Assembly: GCA_902598735.1 (NCBI GenBank)
Contig: CACKCM010000007.1
Span: 1-64,000 of the forward strand
Origin: an uncultured Pelagibacteraceae bacterium
Lineage (GTDB): Bacteria; Pseudomonadota; Alphaproteobacteria; Pelagibacterales; Pelagibacteraceae
Direction of reading: 5' to 3'
Length of the DNA stretch: 64,000 nt
Positions 61,087-64,000 of this stretch are shown in pieces (position 1 is the stretch's first letter; each line of letters begins with the position of its first letter). Under the pieces are notes generated by a model. That model saw only the letters and a program-made list of their open reading frames with translations, was not told the origin of the DNA and searched no databases. The translations under genes and the position numbers were made by a program.

Positions 61087-61797
61087 ATGATTATAAAAGA
61101 GCTAATAAAACCTTTTTTGAAATATCTAGATTTTCTTTTAAATACAAATTTTTATCCACGACTGATTTCTCAAAGCTCAAAAATATTTTATAAAAATGAC
61201 TATAAAATATCAGGTTATGATTTAGTTTTTATTCATATTATGAAAACTGCTGGTACCTCATTTCATGAATTATTAAAAGAAATCGAAAAAACAGGAGTTA
61301 AAATAAAACATAATGTCCACTTTGGTATCTCTATAGCTGAGAAACCAAATAAACCAGTTTATTGTACTATTATTAGAAATCCAATTGACAGATCAATTTC
61401 TCTTTATAATCATTATTGCAGAGATAAAAAATCTCCATATCATACGCTAGCGTTAAAAGGTTTTTCAACATTTATGCGATTTTGTCCAGAGGCACAAAAT
61501 AATTTTTGCAAAAATTACTCGGGTGAATTAGATAAAGATGTAGATGAAAATATATATAGGCTAGCTTTCAATAATTTGAAAGAATTTAAGCATATTTTAT
61601 TCTTTGATAAAATTGATGAAGAATTTGAGATTATAAAAAAAATTTATAAAATTTCAAGCACAGATAAATATCATTATAGATCTTTTGAAAAAAAAGGATA
61701 CGATGATAAAATTAAGCGCAATATCGCAACCTTCTACAATTATTATGATATTAAACTTTACGAAAGTATTAATGAATTTTTTAAGAAAAAAGTATAA
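61087..61797 (+). CDS. Sulfotransferase family protein
   Basis: DLVFIHIMKTAGTSFHELL (5'-PSB-like) and CTIIRNPIDRSISLYNHY (3'-PB-like). Confidence 0.82.
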   Translation: MIIKELIKPFLKYLDFLLNTNFYPRLISQSSKIFYKNDYKISGYDLVFIHIMKTAGTSFHELLKEIEKTGVKIKHNVHFGISIAEKPNKPVYCTIIRNPIDRSISLYNHYCRDKKSPYHTLALKGFSTFMRFCPEAQNNFCKNYSGELDKDVDENIYRLAFNNLKEFKHILFFDKIDEEFEIIKKIYKISSTDKYHYRSFEKKGYDDKIKRNIATFYNYYDIKLYESINEFFKKKV

Positions 61798-61810
61798 CGA
61801 TTAGAAACTC

Positions 61811-64000
61811 ATGCAATTTAAAAAATATAATCATAATAAAGAAGAGAAGGAAATCTCAAATCTTTGGATATCAAAAGATTTGTTTAAGCCAAAAAAAAAG
61901 AAAAATAACAAAAAATTTTCAATAGTAATACCACCTCCAAATATAACAGGAAAATTACATATGGGACATGCATTAAATAATAGTCTGCAAGATGTTTTAA
62001 TAAGATTTAATCGAATGAAAGGTTTGGAAACTTTATGGCAACCAGGCACCGATCATGCTGGAATAGCTACTCAGGCAGTTGTTGAAAAAAATTTAGAAAA
62101 AAAAGGTATTAAAAAAAATAATTTGGGAAGAGAAAAATTTATTAAAAAGATTTGGGATTGGAAAGAGGACTCAGGTGGAATAATTATTGATCAACTTAAA
62201 AAACTTGGTTGTTCATGCGATTGGTCAAGAACTAGATTTACAATGGATGAAGATTTATCCAAAGCAGTAATAAAAGTTTTCGTAGATCTTTATAATGATA
62301 AATTAATTTATAAAGATAAAAAGTTGGTAAATTGGGATACTCATCTCCAAACAGCTATTTCAGATCTAGAAGTGATACAAAAAGAGGTTCAATCTCAATT
62401 ATATTATATTGAGTATCATGTTGAGAATACTAATCAAAAAATAACAATCGCCACAACTAGACCAGAAACTATGATGGGAGATACCGCAGTGGCTGTAAAT
62501 CCTAAGGACGAAAGATATATTAATCTGGTTGGCAAAAAAGTTAATATTCCAATTGTAAATAGATCTATTAAAATTATTGCAGATCATTATGCTGATCCAG
62601 AGCAAGGCTCGGGAGCAGTTAAGATTACACCTGCTCATGATTTTAATGATTATGAGGTAGGTAAAAGAAACAGTTTAAAGATAATAAATATTTTTGAAAA
62701 AAATGGTAAAATAAATGATAATGGAATATCTGATCTAGTTGGCCTTGATAGATTTGAAGCAAGAAAACTTTTAATTAAAAAACTAAAAGAAAATGGAAAT
62801 CTTGTAAAAATTGAAAATATAAAAAACAAAGTTCCATACGGAGATAGATCAAATACTATAATAGAGCCATTATTAACAGAACAATGGTTTGTTGATGCAA
62901 AAAAATTATCTAAGAAACCGATTATGTTAGTAAAAAAAGGGAAAACTTCTTTTTTTCCAAACAATTGGTCTAAAACATTTTTTCAATGGATGAGTGAGAT
63001 TGAGCCTTGGTGTATATCACGTCAAATTTGGTGGGGCCACAGAATACCTGCTTGGTATGATCAAGAAGGTAATATTTTTGTAGCTGAAAATGAAAAGAAT
63101 GCAATATTTCTTGCGAAGAAAAAACATAAGAAAAAAAAGTTTAAACTAAGTCAAGAAACAGATGTCTTAGATACATGGTTCTCTTCTGCACTATGGCCTT
63201 TCGCAACGTTCGGTTGGCCTAACAAAACCAAGGAATTAAATAAATTTTATCCAACCTCAGTTTTAGTAACAGGTTTTGATATAATTTTCTTTTGGGTCGC
63301 AAGAATGCTTATGATGGGTAGTTACTTTAATTCAGATACTCCGTTTCACAAAGTATATGTTCATGCACTCGTAAGAGATGAAAGAGGTCAAAAAATGTCA
63401 AAGTCTAAAGGCAATGTAATTGATCCTTTAGAATTGATTAATGAATATGGAGCCGACAGCTTGAGATTTACTTTAATTTCTATGGCGTCTCCAGGAAGAG
63501 ACGTAAAATTATCAAAAGATAGAGTGACTGGAAATAGAAACTTTATTACAAAAATATGGAGTGCAAATAATTTTTTAAAAATAAATAATTGCAAACTAAA
63601 CAAAAAAATAAATTTGAATTCAATAAAACTTCCAATTAATCAATGGATGTTTAACGAATTTGTTAAAACACAAAATTTAGTCTCAAATAATATTGAAAAT
63701 TTTAGATTCGATGAGGCAGCCAAACATGTTTATCAATTTGTTTGGCATTCATATTGCGATTGGTATTTAGAGTTTTTGAAGCCGATTTTAAATTCAATTA
63801 ATAAAAAAGACAGTCAAGAAGCTAGAATATTTTCCTCATTTATTATGGCTAATATACTCAAAATTCTACACCCTTTTATTCCTTTTTTTACAGAAAAAGT
63901 TTGGTCTATTAACAAATTTAAAAATATTTATAAAGATTATTTGATTTCTTCAGATTGGCCAGTTTATAAAAAATTAAGTAAATTTAACAAAAGTCAAAAT
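61811..64000 (+). CDS. valS: Valyl-tRNA synthetase (3' truncated by window; absent from the ORF track)
   Basis: MQFKKYNHNKEEKEISNLWISKD...VIPPPNITGKLHMGHALNNSLQDVLIRFNRMKG..WQPGTDHAGIATQ; ATTRPETMMGDTAVAVNP; KMSKSKGNVIDP. Confidence 0.96.
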   Translation, partial: MQFKKYNHNKEEKEISNLWISKDLFKPKKKKNNKKFSIVIPPPNITGKLHMGHALNNSLQDVLIRFNRMKGLETLWQPGTDHAGIATQAVVEKNLEKKGIKKNNLGREKFIKKIWDWKEDSGGIIIDQLKKLGCSCDWSRTRFTMDEDLSKAVIKVFVDLYNDKLIYKDKKLVNWDTHLQTAISDLEVIQKEVQSQLYYIEYHVENTNQKITIATTRPETMMGDTAVAVNPKDERYINLVGKKVNIPIVNRSIKIIADHYADPEQGSGAVKITPAHDFNDYEVGKRNSLKIINIFEKNGKINDNGISDLVGLDRFEARKLLIKKLKENGNLVKIENIKNKVPYGDRSNTIIEPLLTEQWFVDAKKLSKKPIMLVKKGKTSFFPNNWSKTFFQWMSEIEPWCISRQIWWGHRIPAWYDQEGNIFVAENEKNAIFLAKKKHKKKKFKLSQETDVLDTWFSSALWPFATFGWPNKTKELNKFYPTSVLVTGFDIIFFWVARMLMMGSYFNSDTPFHKVYVHALVRDERGQKMSKSKGNVIDPLELINEYGADSLRFTLISMASPGRDVKLSKDRVTGNRNFITKIWSANNFLKINNCKLNKKINLNSIKLPINQWMFNEFVKTQNLVSNNIENFRFDEAAKHVYQFVWHSYCDWYLEFLKPILNSINKKDSQEARIFSSFIMANILKILHPFIPFFTEKVWSINKFKNIYKDYLISSDWPVYKKLSKFNKSQN

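Noticed and set aside
62399-63603. Minus-strand ORFs 62399..62638, 62650..62964 and 63388..63603
   Set aside because: Antisense to valS, which is open to the window edge but missing from the ORF track
1-64000. CRISPR arrays, insertion sequences, att sites or prophage genes
   Set aside because: No regularly spaced repeats, transposase, integrase or phage structural motifs were seen on reading; the tRNA genes have no adjacent integrase

Overview
AT-rich, densely packed alphaproteobacterial chromosome segment with short or overlapping intergenic junctions. Gene content and order resemble a streamlined SAR11-like (Pelagibacterales-type) marine bacterium; the exact clade cannot be fixed without a search. 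No rRNA, CRISPR array, prophage or transposase was seen. Main blocks: (i) accessory genes at 1-6.2 kb (divergent PanB-fold protein, C11orf54/DUF1907-like protein, hydratase-SDR-HDAC-like operon, msrB remnant, Glu/Pro-repeat membrane protein, Cas4/AddB-like PD-(D/E)XK protein); (ii) gltX, lexA with an SOS box, trpCDGE, ppiD-like; (iii) tpiA-secG-pyrG-kdsA-eno-ftsB-lipA; (iv) pncC/pgpA/ispDF and ntrYX-trkAH; (v) a glycerol operon gpsA-(SHOCT protein)-glpK-glpVSTPQU followed by gapA, pyk and pfk; (vi) a ferric-iron ABC operon behind two Fur-box-like sites; (vii) tRNA-Arg, zapE, the aapJQMP amino-acid ABC operon, cysK-like, an XRE regulator, tRNA-Asn and tRNA-Cys; (viii) a sugar-type ABC transporter with unusual permeases next to a GH63-like glycoside hydrolase, a sulfotransferase, and a truncated valS. 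The best second-look items are the PanB-like protein lacking canonical catalytic motifs, the sugar ABC/GH63 locus, the complementary degeneracy of GlpS/GlpT, the hairpins after three substrate-binding-protein genes, the msrB remnant and the bacterial C11orf54 homologue. No clearly new multi-gene defence or mobile system was found. All family calls are from reading translated motifs, not from database searches.
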